Assembly: GCA_964036155.1 (NCBI GenBank)
Contig: OZ038423.1
Coordinates: 15,143,249-15,207,248 of the forward strand
Origin: Diploscapter coronatus
Taxonomy: Eukaryota > Nematoda > Chromadorea > Rhabditida > Rhabditidae
Direction: 5' to 3'
DNA: 64,000 nucleotides
This document shows positions 11,549 to 22,500 of the stretch, piece after piece. A model generated the notes under the pieces. The model was given only the letters and a program-made list of their open reading frames with translations. It did no database searches and was not told the DNA's origin. Each line of letters starts with the position of its first letter. Position 1 is the first letter of the stretch. The translations under genes were made by a program, and so were the position numbers.

Positions 11549-11587
11549 AATTCCTCGTTTGAATTGGCGCTTAGAGCGAATCTAAGT

Positions 11588-11593
11588 TGATAA
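11588..11593. promoter_or_regulatory. GATA site upstream of mtl
   Basis: TGATAA lies 40 bases upstream of the metallothionein ATG. Nematode mtl promoters are known to depend on intestinal GATA factors (ELT-2), so the match is meaningful, but a single hexamer is weak evidence. Confidence 0.4.
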
Positions 11594-11626
11594 CCGTTTG
11601 AATTCAAATTTCCCGATTAGGCGCCT

Positions 11627-11633
11627 TTTTATA
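11627..11633 (-). promoter_or_regulatory. TATA box of mtl
   Basis: TATAAAA on the minus strand, about 80 bases upstream of the metallothionein start codon and in a good position for a short 5' leader. Confidence 0.6.
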
Positions 11634-11872
11634 AGGGCCGCTGTGTTTATTGCAAGGGAAGGTGGAAATAGTGCAGCGGAAAAGAAGAAAAATTTGATTA
11701 CAGGCAAAATTTTTGGGCCATACTCTGTTCTCCTTCCGTCAGATGAATACTTTCGAAACGAAAAATCTCGATGCTTCCAATTTCAGTCTTGTGATGATTG
11801 ATTCCTTCGTTCATGTGATCACATATCACTTTACACACAAAAACAGCTCTTCGGATATTCGTCATTGACATG

Positions 11873-11924
11873 CAGGGATGTTTGTGGTACGGCGCACCAT
11901 TTTACTGCGTCGCCAACATCCCTG
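11873..11924 (+). ncRNA. hairpin, possible miRNA precursor or short foldback repeat
   Basis: CAGGGATGTT pairs perfectly with AACATCCCTG (10 bp). After a three-base bulge, GG pairs CC. After a two-base bulge, CGGCGCA pairs TGCGTCG (7 bp, one G-U). The loop is nine bases (CCATTTTAC). The outer stem does not extend past the 10 bp. The arms are 24 and 19 bases, so it is on the small and asymmetric side for a pre-miRNA. It could equally be a tiny foldback element. It lies 330 bases upstream of mtl. Confidence 0.25.
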
Positions 11925-12664
11925 TTGAAATGTGCAGGCATATAAATTTCTATGATTCATAATTTACCTAAAGATAAAAATGAACATATTTTGCAATATT
12001 GCGAATAGATTGAATCACAATTCATCATCATTCAACACATTATCCATACAAAACGTACTAAGTTTATTGATCTTCATAATGCGAAAGCACAAAAATCACT
12101 CGCGTGCATTTTCACAAAATTTCCCCATTCCCGGGCAAAGTCTTATTCGATAAAATAGATAATCGACTATTTTCGCTCGATTTGCCGAGTTTTTCTTCTC
12201 CTCTCAAACTATTTCGCATTATCTAATCACCTTGCGCCCTTTCCGTCTTCCCTCATGATTTGAAGTGATAAATAGTCTAGCGATTTAAATTCCAAATCGA
12301 GTGAAAGTTACTGATATTCGTCACCAGAATTGAAGTTTCCGATAAAAATTGTTGTGAAAAATTTGAATCCTGAATTCAACATAGAAAACTCTGTTGAATT
12401 CCACATCATTCTCAATGATATTCAAAACCGAGATTATCGAAAGCTCATAACTGAATTTAAATCTAAACTTTAATATCGAAACTCAGACAGTAACCCTGAA
12501 TTGAGTTACTTAGCTGCAAAGCAATTAACCAGGATGAGACAAATGACTTATCGTAGCCAATCATAATAATTGTAGATCTTCCTGCGTACAAACAATTTTT
12601 CAATAATCTAGAAATTCAATATCTTCAAATGAAAAAATCGATGACAAAACAGCTCCGTTCATAA

Positions 12665-13108
12665 GTGATCGAAGATTTCCACTTTCATCGCAATATCGAG
12701 CTCCATAGAAACAACAAGCAAACGATGACGGCGCATAATACTAATATGCAAATCGGCGAATGTCTGTGCATGACGGCAGACGATCGAAAATTGGAAAGTA
12801 TGATTAGAAATGCCAGAATGCCAAAATTAGCATTAGAAATTTTTGGTCACTTTCCTCCGATCCATCTGGACGGGTTCTTAATTGATACTCATGGAAAATC
12901 GTTTCTGTATGATATACTTGGATTTTCCCTGGCTCAAATTTTGTATGATGTCGTGAAACAGCGAAAACGACTGGCACATAAATTTAGGAAGCTATTGCAG
13001 AAAAAAATACCTTGCACAAAAACAAGCATAACTTGCTCCTACTGGACCACTTTCGGAGATCTAAAAACCGTCCTGTTTCGGTTAACCCCGCCGACTACGC
13101 TGATATGA
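12665..13108 (+). CDS. open frame of 147 codons, doubtful gene
   Basis: A single uninterrupted frame of 147 residues from ATG to TGA in AT-rich DNA. It is mixed in composition, with a basic stretch (KQRKRLAHKFRKLLQKK) and no signal peptide or known motif. Translation from the inner start MTADDRKLESMIR would also be possible. No introns are seen, unlike every firm gene here. It could be a single-exon orphan gene, a decayed fragment or chance. Confidence 0.25.
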   Translation: MIEDFHFHRNIELHRNNKQTMTAHNTNMQIGECLCMTADDRKLESMIRNARMPKLALEIFGHFPPIHLDGFLIDTHGKSFLYDILGFSLAQILYDVVKQRKRLAHKFRKLLQKKIPCTKTSITCSYWTTFGDLKTVLFRLTPPTTLI

Positions 13109-13324
13109 AACTAAAATTTTCGCATAATTATCAAATTCGAAAATTAACTTCGCATCTCTAAAAAGATGTTGTTCATAGATCGAAAACAACGAGGATTATT
13201 TCGAATTGCACTGAAAATCCATTAAAACTTCGATCGGGTCAACGTCAACCTACAGACGAGCAAAATCAATCATTCATTCGTCGTATCAGCCCTGGAGCAA
13301 CAGCAAATATCAACGCCTTAACCG

Positions 13325-13430
13325 CAGGGGTGGGACCCGAGTAAAAATTTTACCCCCCACTTTACCCTCCGGTAAAATATTTTGCTTTCATTTTACCGAG
13401 GGGTAAAATTTTCACTTTAGTCCACCCCAG
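13325..13430. repeat. foldback repeat with CAGGGGTGG / CCACCCCAG ends
   Basis: The left end CAGGGGTGGGACCCGAGTAA and the reverse complement of the right end (CTGGGGTGGACTAAAGTGAA) match over about 35 bases, followed on both sides by AAAATTTTACCCC. Several GGTAAAAT/ATTTTACC palindromes lie inside. The whole is about 106 bp. No target-site duplication was found. It lies about 245 bases upstream of the mucin-like gene start. Confidence 0.6.
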
Positions 13431-13601
13431 TTTGCAAAAAATGGTCCTCAGACAGCACCGGATTAAAACCGTTTTTCTGCTCACATTTCACATTCAACCG
13501 TTCGATCAGGCGTCTATGTGAGGGACAATTTGCATATATGTGCATCAAAAATGAGACAGTCGCAACTTTCAACTCGAAAACCCTTTCGTTAATGTTTTCT
13601 C

Positions 13602-13609
13602 TATAAAAG
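13602..13609 (+). promoter_or_regulatory. TATA box of the mucin-like gene
   Basis: TATAAAAG lies 65-72 bases upstream of the ATG at 13674, a good distance for a short leader. Confidence 0.55.
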
Positions 13610-13673
13610 TACGGAAATCCGACAGTCTGCGTTTGACTAGCCAAGTCAAAAATCTCCTGAATCGAAGGGGAAA

Positions 13674-16398
13674 ATGAAGATATTTTCATCATTTACCTTA
13701 TGTTTAGTCGCTCTCTTACTACTCCCTTCACAATCATTCATCGATGCGGTAGAATTGTCTAGTGATTTTGCAAAATGATATTGTGAAAATTTAGCAAACG
13801 ACTCTATCAGTGCCTGCTCAGGTTTCAGCGATTCAAGCCATAATCGACACATTAGAGGCATCGTTATAAATTGATTCAGAATGCTGACAAGCTAAGCATT
13901 TTGCAGGGGTTTCTTTCAGGCACGACGACTTGCGTAGGAACTCTTACCAGCATAATCACTTATCTAACGGGAGCTTTACTCAATCCTCCCAACGTAACTA
14001 ATTTTACTATCCATCGCGTAATGTTCAGATAAAAATTCAGCCAACTGTTGGAGCCTTACTAACTACTCTACTTGGAAATGTGGTAAGTAGTTATGAGGTT
14101 ACTTTTAAAAAAAAAAGTGAAATGCTTAATCTCGTCAGCTCTAATTGCATTTCATGAAAGTCGTTTGAACATCATTTCTGCCAACACCTTCTATGCATCA
14201 AATATTTATTATGAACTGACAATTAGTAATGAACAAAGACTCAAATTTGAACATTTCAAATACAAGGACTAATTTTCCAAATCCCATAGCCAAGGACAAA
14301 GCAAAGTTTTCAACGTAATTTTCCTATCTTTGAAGACTTTTGAAGATTCCAAAGACAAAACTAAAGACACAATCAATTCTTCCGAGTTCCAAAACTAAAG
14401 ACAAAATGATAAACTTTTCATGGATCTAAATATATTTCATTTTAGCAAAATCTGGTAGCTGCCATTCTAATTCCTGGATGTTTATCAAATTTGAAAAACT
14501 TCCTGAATGGTACAATAAATGCTTTGAAAAACGAGATCAATAATCTACAGTCAACAACAACCAAGGTTAATAGTTTTCTTCGCGTTTTTCCTCTAAGTAG
14601 AGGAAAGTTTAGCCATCAACAACACCATCTTCAAGTCCAACGACTACGACAACACCGACTCAGTCGTCTCCTCAAACCACTACAGTAGAACCAGAGACCA
14701 CACCAACTCAACCACCACAGACTACACAAGGACCTGAAACAACGATCGAAATAACATCTACTGCTGAATCGACAACTCCACAAGTAACGACGGAAGAACC
14801 GACAACTTCACAAGTAACGACGGAAGAACCGACAACTTCACAAGTAACGACGGAAGAACCGACAACTTCACAAGTAACGACGGAAGAATCGACAACTCCA
14901 CAAGTAACGACGGAAGAACCAACGACTGTTTCTCAAGGTAAATGTTGTAAAACGAAATGGTTCGGTTCGTTTGTACATTAATGATTGTTTCTGCTTTTAT
15001 GAGTACTGTTGCTTTTCAATCAATTACTTCAGTAATTTCCCTCTATTTTAGAAGTATGCACAAACTGCGAACTGCCGAGCACAGATCCGAACAATCCAAA
15101 ATGGACGAACTATAGTGCATCGACTTGCGATGGATTCGATCCGAACACTGCATCGTTATACTCTCCAGTCATCCTCGACAATTCCACAACTGAGCAGTGC
15201 CAGAAACTCATCCAATGCAATTTTGCTGAGGGAGAAGTTCTCTATGCAATTGTAACTTACGTCGCAACGAATGCCACGTGGTGCGTCCCACTGCAATTGG
15301 ACAGCGAAACCCCTGCCTTCCCACTCATTTGCAACTCATCGATTGGACAATATGAAGATATATTTGGCTGGGCGATCTACCATGTCATCGGATGTGGAAA
15401 TGGAGTCTCAACTGCGACCACAGAAGCACCTACGACCTCCACGCCTGCTCCAGGTTGTTATTAAAAATGATATCCTTCTTTTATTTTTGACGACATATCA
15501 TCCTGACTTTGAATCTTGTAACAAAGAGTTGTATTAAAATATTCATCATTTGTTAACATCATTGAACATTCAGACTGCGAGGTGCCGGATGAAGTTTGTG
15601 CAGTTCTGATGATCGATCAATCGATCGTCCTCCCCATACTGGATTATCTCAACGACCCAATCGCTTTGGTTCAAGTATTTTTGACGAATGGAAACTGCTC
15701 GGATGATTCTTCGGTAAGTCAGCGGTTCATTTCATTAAGGTTTGACCAAATAATTTTGATAAGTGAACGATTTAGGGAATCGAACACGGAAGTACATTCG
15801 TTGCTACTTGCCCCATGGTTTCTGGAGTGGCTGGATTCTTCAGCTCATTTTTCGAAATGATCGGAGTGCAGGTGAATAAAAATTTCAGAGAATTTGATTT
15901 TATAACATTTTCTCTTAATCAATTCTAGGGAAAACATTTGCTAGAAATCTCTTGGGTCTAGCTTCTTCTCACCTTTATAAATTCTAGCTTTTAATCTGCC
16001 ACTAGTCAAAAATTATGTGTTCTGTGAAGTAGTGTCATAATTATGATTTCGATTTTATGACCTACCTGTTATGTTTTAATTTCGCCAAATGAAAACTACA
16101 TAGGTTTGTTCTCAATTGCGTTAGATGAGAGTGCATTGTTTTGTCATTCATGAAGGATTTGAAAAAAAATCTTCTTTTCAGATGCTCATTCAGGACTATA
16201 TTGATCAAGCTGGATTCTACGTAACCACATTCCAAACCGCCTTTAATGCCATATTTTCTTCAGTTCAAGCGGGAGTCGACGTGAACAACAGTTTTGAAAT
16301 ACGATGCGATAATCAATGATTCTATTTAGGGTGTGACTACACAAATGTGCCCTGAATGGATTCCTGATGATGTCACCACAACGACAGCTTCACCCTGA
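13674..16398 (+). CDS. secreted mucin-like protein with Thr/Ser decapeptide repeats
   Basis: Eleven exons close in phase to 497 residues: 13674-13748, 13795-13821, 13907-13993, 14029-14082, 14446-14565, 14613-14937, 15052-15453, 15574-15713, 15776-15871, 16182-16280, 16330-16398. A clear signal peptide (MKIFSSFTLCLVALLLLPSQ) is followed by a hydrophobic N-terminal module with two cysteines (TTCVGTLTSIITYL; ILIPGCLSNLKN). Next comes a Thr/Ser/Pro linker with five copies of QVTTEEPTTS, a likely O-glycosylation zone. A cysteine domain follows (CTNCELPS...STCDGFDP...C), with several NxS/T sites. A second domain begins CEVPDEVCAVLMIDQS, and a short TTTTASP tail ends the protein. No membrane anchor is visible. 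I do not recognise the cysteine domains; the layout fits nematode extracellular or gut-surface mucins. Exon 2 is small and could be longer if a weak upstream acceptor is used. A TATA box and an AATAAA at 16475 frame the gene. Confidence 0.85.
14781..14930 (+). repeat. 30-bp coding tandem repeat, five units
   Basis: Five exact-length 30-base units, starting CAAGTAACGACGGAAGAACC, run without gaps inside exon 6 of the mucin-like gene. The three middle units are identical and the outer ones differ at a few bases, which suggests recent unequal exchange. Each unit encodes ten residues (QVTTEEPTTS). Confidence 0.95.
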
Positions 16399-16474
16399 GC
16401 TGAGCAGAAAAACAAGGAATCAGTCGAAGAAAGTTTCCTTGATACACAACAAATTGTAACTCGTAATTTTTCAG

Positions 16475-16480
16475 AATAAA
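16475..16480 (+). terminator. polyadenylation signal of the mucin-like gene
   Basis: AATAAA lies 77 bases past the stop codon at 16398. Confidence 0.5.
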
Positions 16481-16516
16481 TTATGCACATTGTTAGAATT
16501 TCCGTCATGTCGGTAA

Positions 16517-16620
16517 CAGGGATGGGCCGGAAGTTCCGATTCCGATATCGGTGTCTCGAAAAATTTGGGTTCCGAGATAGAGGTCCGACTAGACCCAGAC
16601 CTAAGCCCAAATCTATTGGA
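16517..16620. repeat. GC-rich degenerate repeat starting CAGGGATGGGCCGG
   Basis: This segment begins CAGGGATGGGCCGGAAG and contains self-similar runs (TTCCGATTCCGATATCGG; GGTCCGACTAGACCCAGACC). It resembles the GC-rich stretches at 24738, 29194 and 49583. The right end is not clear, and no duplication was found. Confidence 0.35.
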
Positions 16621-16824
16621 CTTGCCACAAGCACAAAAGGAACAGAAAGAGGAAAGAACCCGAGAGTATCAAGCAGGAGAGAGTGCAGCTAGTGTTTAAG
16701 AAGTAAGAAGCTGTAACTAGTAATCATTAAATAAGGTTGAATACGATTGGAATACACAAGAAATTTATTGAACGATAAAGATAAAAATCAACAACAGCCG
16801 CTATCGACGGAAATAGGATAATAA

Positions 16825-18312
16825 CTAAAAATAATACGGTGGCTTTTTCAAGATTGGATTTTCAAAATTCCTTGGTTCTTTAGAACTGAATAAACAGACA
16901 AAAATGTGTAAATTATTATATACACCCAAATTATAACTATTAAATCCCTTAGAGCATTTGCTAATTGTGTCATTATTTAAGGATGAGTAAAATTTGTCAA
17001 ATACGTAGGGAGTTCGTGTTATGTTCTGTCGATTTCCGTAACAAATGTTATTGCCATTTTTTGTTACGGAAAACGAATATAACTTGTTGTCGCATTCCAC
17101 AGACGGCCTTTCATCGTCCCGTATTTCATCACTCTCGTTGTCCGTGTTTTCTAAATATGTCCATTGTAAAGTGAAATTCTGAGCTGTCTATCTTTGAAAT
17201 TCAAATTTGTGTATACCTAGAGCCACTTCGTCGATATACAGTTGCTGCAAATCCGTTGGAAATCTTGTGTGACGGCTATTCAATTTGCACCAATAGAGGT
17301 TATACGTATAGATGACATCGATGTAGCCACCAACGTAGTCTAAATTTACGTAGATTATCGATAAAAATAGGATAACATCTCATTTTGCGAGGAAAGGAGT
17401 GAACGTTTGTTATATAAATCGGCTATGGGGAGTTCAAAAAGCTATTTAAAAAATTTGATTGCCGTAATTTTTATCATCTACTTTCATCATTATTTTCAAT
17501 TTTGAATAATAATATAAGTACCTTCAAACCCAAGAAACATTCTGCGCCAATATTTAAAATAGATAGTTGAATTGTGCTGGCTTGTCATGAGGCGAACTGG
17601 ACGATAATGCTTTGGACAAGAAGCATTTCCCGTTAGAACATTTTGAATACTCAGGTAGTTCTTCAAATCAGTAGCTTTGAGTTGTTCTAGGGAATACTTT
17701 TTAGCCGAATCATTGATTTCTTTAGAGAATAAGTAGTCCTTTCGTAAGTCGGCCTCGACAGTTGAGTAGAGACCTCCGAATGCCACTCCCTCCGCATATG
17801 TGCAGTTCGTATTCGAGATGGCCTAAAATAATTAAATTGTAAATGCGCTCTTGAACTCACGGATAGGGATTACGGTTACTTAATGTTTTGAAGAGATTAG
17901 TATCTTTTGAGTCAGTAAATAAAATCTTTCGTCCCGCAGTATTTATGGATAAATGAATGGCCTAAAAGGCATTTTTTCGTAAAAAATATTTCAAAGCATA
18001 AATCCCATGTAAACACGAGTTAACTTTACAAGAGGTCACACGTAAAAAAAGAAATAATACCAGGAGAGAGAGTCCGAACAAGAGGTGAGTGAGTCCAATG
18101 CAGGTTTCGTACCACAAAGAACCTTTATTGTAAGTTCTCGATTGAGGTGATTCTAAATTTGTCAAATTTTAATCAATTTATTCGTGACCACACAATACGT
18201 TTCGTGACAATTTATCATAGAAATTTGACAGACCTTGGGCTTTCTGTTTCTCCATATCGAACTTGGCCATCTTCCCATTCACAGTTTTAATGGAATTCTT
18301 AGCAGACGACAT
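16825..18312 (-). CDS. membrane protein with MPEG1-like (perforin-2) ectodomain region
   Basis: Exons 18312-18234, 18152-18061 (possibly to 18025), 17822-17522, 17339-17217 and 17150-16825 join in phase to about 307-319 residues. The cytosolic-looking start MSSAKNSIKTVNGKMAKFDM is followed by a hydrophobic segment (LTHLLFGLSLL, or LTHLLFGLSLLVLFLFLRV if exon 2 is longer), so a type II membrane topology is likely. The outside part has AFGGLYSTV, then NVLTGNASCPKHYRPVRL and YNLYWCKL. This recalls the FGG...NPLTG...CPxGYxPxxL...WC series in the C-terminal half of macrophage-expressed gene 1. Several NxS/T sites and paired cysteines fit an extracellular domain. No MACPF pore-forming core is present, so this is at most a P2-domain-like protein. 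An extra open segment at 17961-17861 has splice sites but breaks the frame if included. The coding call is good; the family call is tentative. Confidence 0.6.
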
Positions 18313-18592
18313 TTTAGAAATATGAAAATTGGATTGAAAAATTAGAGAATGAAATAGGTCACAATATGATAAATGAATTGAAGAAGGATGAATAAAGAGC
18401 AACTTTGTCTTACAGCGATTTTACTGTAAGAAAGTGGATAATTCATCGATTGGAGGTGGTTAGATTGGCGAAATAGTGCGTGTGAAATAGATGCAGAATG
18501 GTATGAAAGGCAACTTGCTTTTCAAGAACTGAAAACAAATAATTGTAAATAATTTGATGATAAATATTGTTAAAAACATAATTCATCATTTC

Positions 18593-18702
18593 GGCTGCAG
18601 GTACTTTGTTACCAAACGCTATCTCTCCCTTTTCTTCTTATTCTACACTATTTCTGCTTTGGTAACAAAGTACTCACTCGTGGGAACAAAGTACCTGCAG
18701 CC
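18593..18702. mobile_element. MITE-like foldback, 110 bp
   Basis: The left end GGCTGCAGGTACTTTGTTAC and the reverse complement of the right end GGCTGCAGGTACTTTGTTCC match over 18 bases. A third, internal copy (TTTGGTAACAAAGTACT) makes a nested palindrome. No target-site duplication was found. Confidence 0.65.
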
Positions 18703-18883
18703 ACCAAAAATCAATTGACGGAATTTCTTTAAATCAAGGCAAAATTAGCACACAGCATTATTCAATCGAAATATCATTCTCTACTTGGACGAAGCATTTT
18801 CAAAATTTCATCAAAATTTTTCAACCGATTTCTTTATTTTCCAGTTTCATAAACCCGTTTAGGTTGCAAAATATCGTCCGTCT

Positions 18884-19192
18884 CCGGCAAAAATAGACTA
18901 AATAAAAAATTTTAGAAAAATGTAAAAATTGAAATTTCAGCAAACGAGGCAAATGTCGCAATTAGTCGTAAAACTTGCTCATTACTGAAACTTCTCTCCA
19001 CTCGTTTGTTCGATTTTGGGAAGCCACCAATCATTTCTATCAAGAAACTTGCGAGAGGTCTCGCATAATGACGCACGGTGTTAGAGCAGTTTCAATAATG
19101 AGCTGAAAATCTACGACAACTCGTGCGCGCATTTATTAAATTCTAATTTTACAACTTTTCTGTAAATTTGGATTTTAGTCTATTTTTGCTGG
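18884..19192. mobile_element. MITE-like element, 309 bp
   Basis: CCGGCAAAAATAGACTAAAT on the left is inverted as ATTTTAGTCTATTTTTGCTGG on the right, giving terminal repeats of about 18 bases with one mismatch. The interior is AT-rich and non-coding. Confidence 0.55.
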
Positions 19193-19562
19193 ATATGGAA
19201 GATTAACTATCCTTTAGATGAATAAACAATCATTTTCATAAATAATAACGCTACTTACATGTACCAAAAGAATATCTAACTTTCACGAGAATAAATTAGG
19301 CGTTTTGATCAAAATATTTGTTTAGAATTCAAACGAGTGACAAAACATAAAATTCAACTCAATCAAAAGAAAATATTAATGTTTAGAAATAGAATTAGAA
19401 GAATAGCGTTGACTGCAAATGTTATGCCTATCGAGAAAGCGCAGATAATGTGATTATTTGATTAAAATCGTTTCATCATTGGGGGCTGCACAAATAAAAA
19501 GTAACTCATGGAAATGTGGATTGTGCATAGGGAAATAAGTGTGAGAATGCTACTTTGATTGC

Positions 19563-22500
19563 CTATTTTAGGATGGAATTGAGCCGAGTGATGTCCTCCT
19601 GAATGACCGTAGACATATGTTGGCGGGGAGAGCCCAGCAAAGTCGCTTCGGGGTCCAGAAGCTGCAAGATAATTTTTTGTCTGAATATATATATATATAA
19701 ACGAAATAATCTCACTTCGGAGAATAACATGTGAGATAGAGCTATCAAAATTGAGCATTTTTAAGAACCGGAAACGAGACTTCTTCCAACCATTGTTATG
19801 AGATTATGTAAATTTCACTGAAAAGATGGAATTTACCTGATGAACAGTGAGATTGTCAGGCACGAGACTGGCAGCTGAGCGCTGACGAGAAATGGAATTG
19901 ATGCGATTTGGCCGGACCTGTAAACGGTATTTACTTCAGAGATGGTATTTTCTAGATAATAACAAAAATTAGAAAATAAAAGAAGACTCAATAAAGATAA
20001 GCTTATCGTATTCTCTTTAACTGAAGGGCATCTCCATTTAAAGTGCACTCTCTAATAGCATAGAGCACCTCCCGAATACTAGAACTATCCATTACCCAAC
20101 AAAATCATCTTAGGAAGTGTTTTATGTTCTTTCGGGTGTATAGAGTGGGTTTAGTCTTGATTTGAAGTGATTACAATCATTAGACGATGAGCTAGAGTAG
20201 CTTAGAAAATTTCAATTTTTCGAAAATTAGGGAGTTGAAAAGTAGAAGGACATGCTCTTCACAATTAGAGAGAATACGGTATTATTTTTCACCCATTTCA
20301 TATCTCCAAAGGAATTCGAATCTTAAAAAAACCTTACCGTGATATCGATAGTCCTGATGGAGACCTGGAACATTCTCCAGTCGTCCTTCCTGTTCGGGAA
20401 GCAGTCGTATCGATTGGTGGCCTCTTCATGCAGAAACTGGCCGGTGAACGAGATCCCGTTGAATTGATAGTCGCCACGGCTCTCAGGGGCTGTCGCTTGT
20501 TCCAAACTGAAGGTTTTCTTTTCAATCAGAAAGATAATATCAAAAATTTCTGATTGACAATGAGCTAAAAACGTCTGATATGAAAGATCCTGCAAGATTA
20601 ATTTGAAGTAGGTAGAGAAAGAAGATCACTCATCTTTCAACTTAGTTTTTTTTATTATTTCTAATCCAATATTAAAAAATAGACTATTTTGAAGATCAGG
20701 TAGAGTTGTCTTACTCTCTGAGCCTGCGCCTGAGCAGCTCCTCTCCCCAGTAGATGCGAATTTTGAATCGTTGCGGCGACTGAGACAGGGATTGCGTCGT
20801 GGCAGAGGACTCGAATTGGGAAGAGACGGTCGAGATGCGAGAGGTCGAACGGGAGGAGCGGGTCGACATCGCTGAGTCTATGAAAATCAGATTCAAATTT
20901 AACGAACAAGTTATCATTTCATATTTTGAAAGCGTCTTCACTTATCAACTCATTGAGAACATAAAATTGAAGTTTTTAAAAAATCAGAAAAAATATTTTA
21001 TCAATGAGTCAAATGTTATTTTCGTTAGCTTTATTTTTCAAATCCAGTACCTGGTCTATCAGTCAACTGCAACTGCTGTAGCATTTCACTTAGTTGATCG
21101 GGCAGACGAATCATTACTTCCTGCAAGTTAGATTTTATTTCAAAAGAAGGATAAGTCTCTACCTGGGTTTTTCCTCTTGCGATGACGATTTGATCGGAAG
21201 GGAAGAAGAGCGCGCTGCTGATTGGAGTGCCGTCTTTGCTCCACAGAAGTTGGATTTTTGCATAAGCCTCTCTGAAAAGATAGGTTCATCAAAAATAATA
21301 AAATTTCTGTGCGATTAGCAAGTATCTGGAAAATATCATTAAGATATATTCAAAAAAGATAACCTCCTTCCACTATTCTTGAGTTCGAACTTAAGCGTGG
21401 CGAAGTTGGAAGTGACCATGGCGAAGTCCCCGTTCCTGCCCATCTGCACATCCCCGCCACATACCACGTCCAGTTTGGCTGTGTCGCCCCAACCCAACAG
21501 GGGGATCTGGAGAAGATTGTTTAAATTCCAAGGCAATATTCTTACGATGACATGGAAAAAATCTACCCTTCACAAGTTATGTGTATTCTTGCAGGTAGAA
21601 ATTAGCAATTTTTTCGAGCGAGTATTTTTACTTTCGAGAATTTACAATTAGACGAAATAGCACTGACGTTAAGAGAGGATAGGAAAACTCGTTCATTCTT
21701 ACTATTTCACGAGCTACGAATTTAGCCGTTTCTATATGACGAACTGACGGACGGACCGACGACCCCTATAGTTAGAGAGAGAGAGAGAGTAGGGTGAAAT
21801 AGTGTGGGGGAAGGGAAGGATCCGTCATATAGCTGTGCCTACGATTTTTCAAGCTATCATTTCTGAAGAGAGCTCATTTTAACTAATCAACGAAACAAAT
21901 TTGTTGAATTGATTAAAATTGCAAGAAAACCTATTTCTTGCCCAGACTTAAAAACCCGACTCGCAGAAAAACAATTTCGTATTGAGAGAGGAAGATAGCG
22001 TGTCTAGTTTTGAGAAATGTGCTCTCTTGCCTTGTATGTAACATCATGGGGCAGTGCCTTGAGTATGCAGGCCGACTGGAATCTGCCAGTAATCGAGGGG
22101 CAGAATGACGTCTCCAAAATGGCCTCTTCGCCCGCCTTCAACATTGCACGTTTCGCTCCTTTGATTTTGGCCTGAGATATTATTTCGATATCAATGCTCT
22201 TCAAAATCTTTCAAAATGAACTGAAGTAACACAAATTCCCTATTTTTTTAGAGTTTTATATTTTCAGTCCAATCTTACAATTTGAACTAGAAGAAGACTT
22301 TAAACTGAAATTTTGAACTAAGGATATTTTATTTTGACAAATCTTGAAACAGACCTGAAATCCGCCCAGTTTACTCTTCGAGTCGACAGTCGCAGTGACG
22401 ATGATCTCTTGGTCGGTGTTGTTTTTGATGACCTCGGTCATTTTGAGCTGGTCGTTGAGGGACACGCAGCCGAACAGAATCCGCGTCGTGTAAATCGACA

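Larger units (their letters stand above)
11549..12664. other. intergenic between mtl and a plus-strand open frame
   Basis: Holds the mtl promoter (TATA and GATA sites at its left edge) and a 52-base hairpin at 11873-11924. The rest, to 12664, is AT-rich without supported exons. Confidence 0.5.
18313..19562. other. intergenic, two inverted-repeat elements
   Basis: Lies between the MPEG1-like gene start and the spd-2 stop. It contains two foldback elements (18593-18702 and 18884-19192) and otherwise AT-rich sequence without supported exons. The start of the left gene has no obvious TATA box. Confidence 0.5.

Noticed and set aside
13417..13861. Two minus-strand frames that splice in phase to a 134-residue protein (exons 13861-13697 and 13656-13417)
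   Set aside because: They lie opposite the plus-strand signal-peptide exon and TATA box of the mucin-like gene, whose eleven exons close in phase; the minus reading also runs into a foldback repeat at its stop.
17861..17961. Open, splice-flanked 34-codon segment in the MPEG1-like gene
   Set aside because: Including it shifts the frame of the following exon, whose acceptor fits only phase 0; skipping it keeps the whole gene in frame.
19462..19500. Alternative last exon of spd-2 (ending about 19454)
   Set aside because: Exon 19661-19563 ends in a stop in the frame required by the preceding exon and encodes a plausible helix, so the extra exon is unnecessary.
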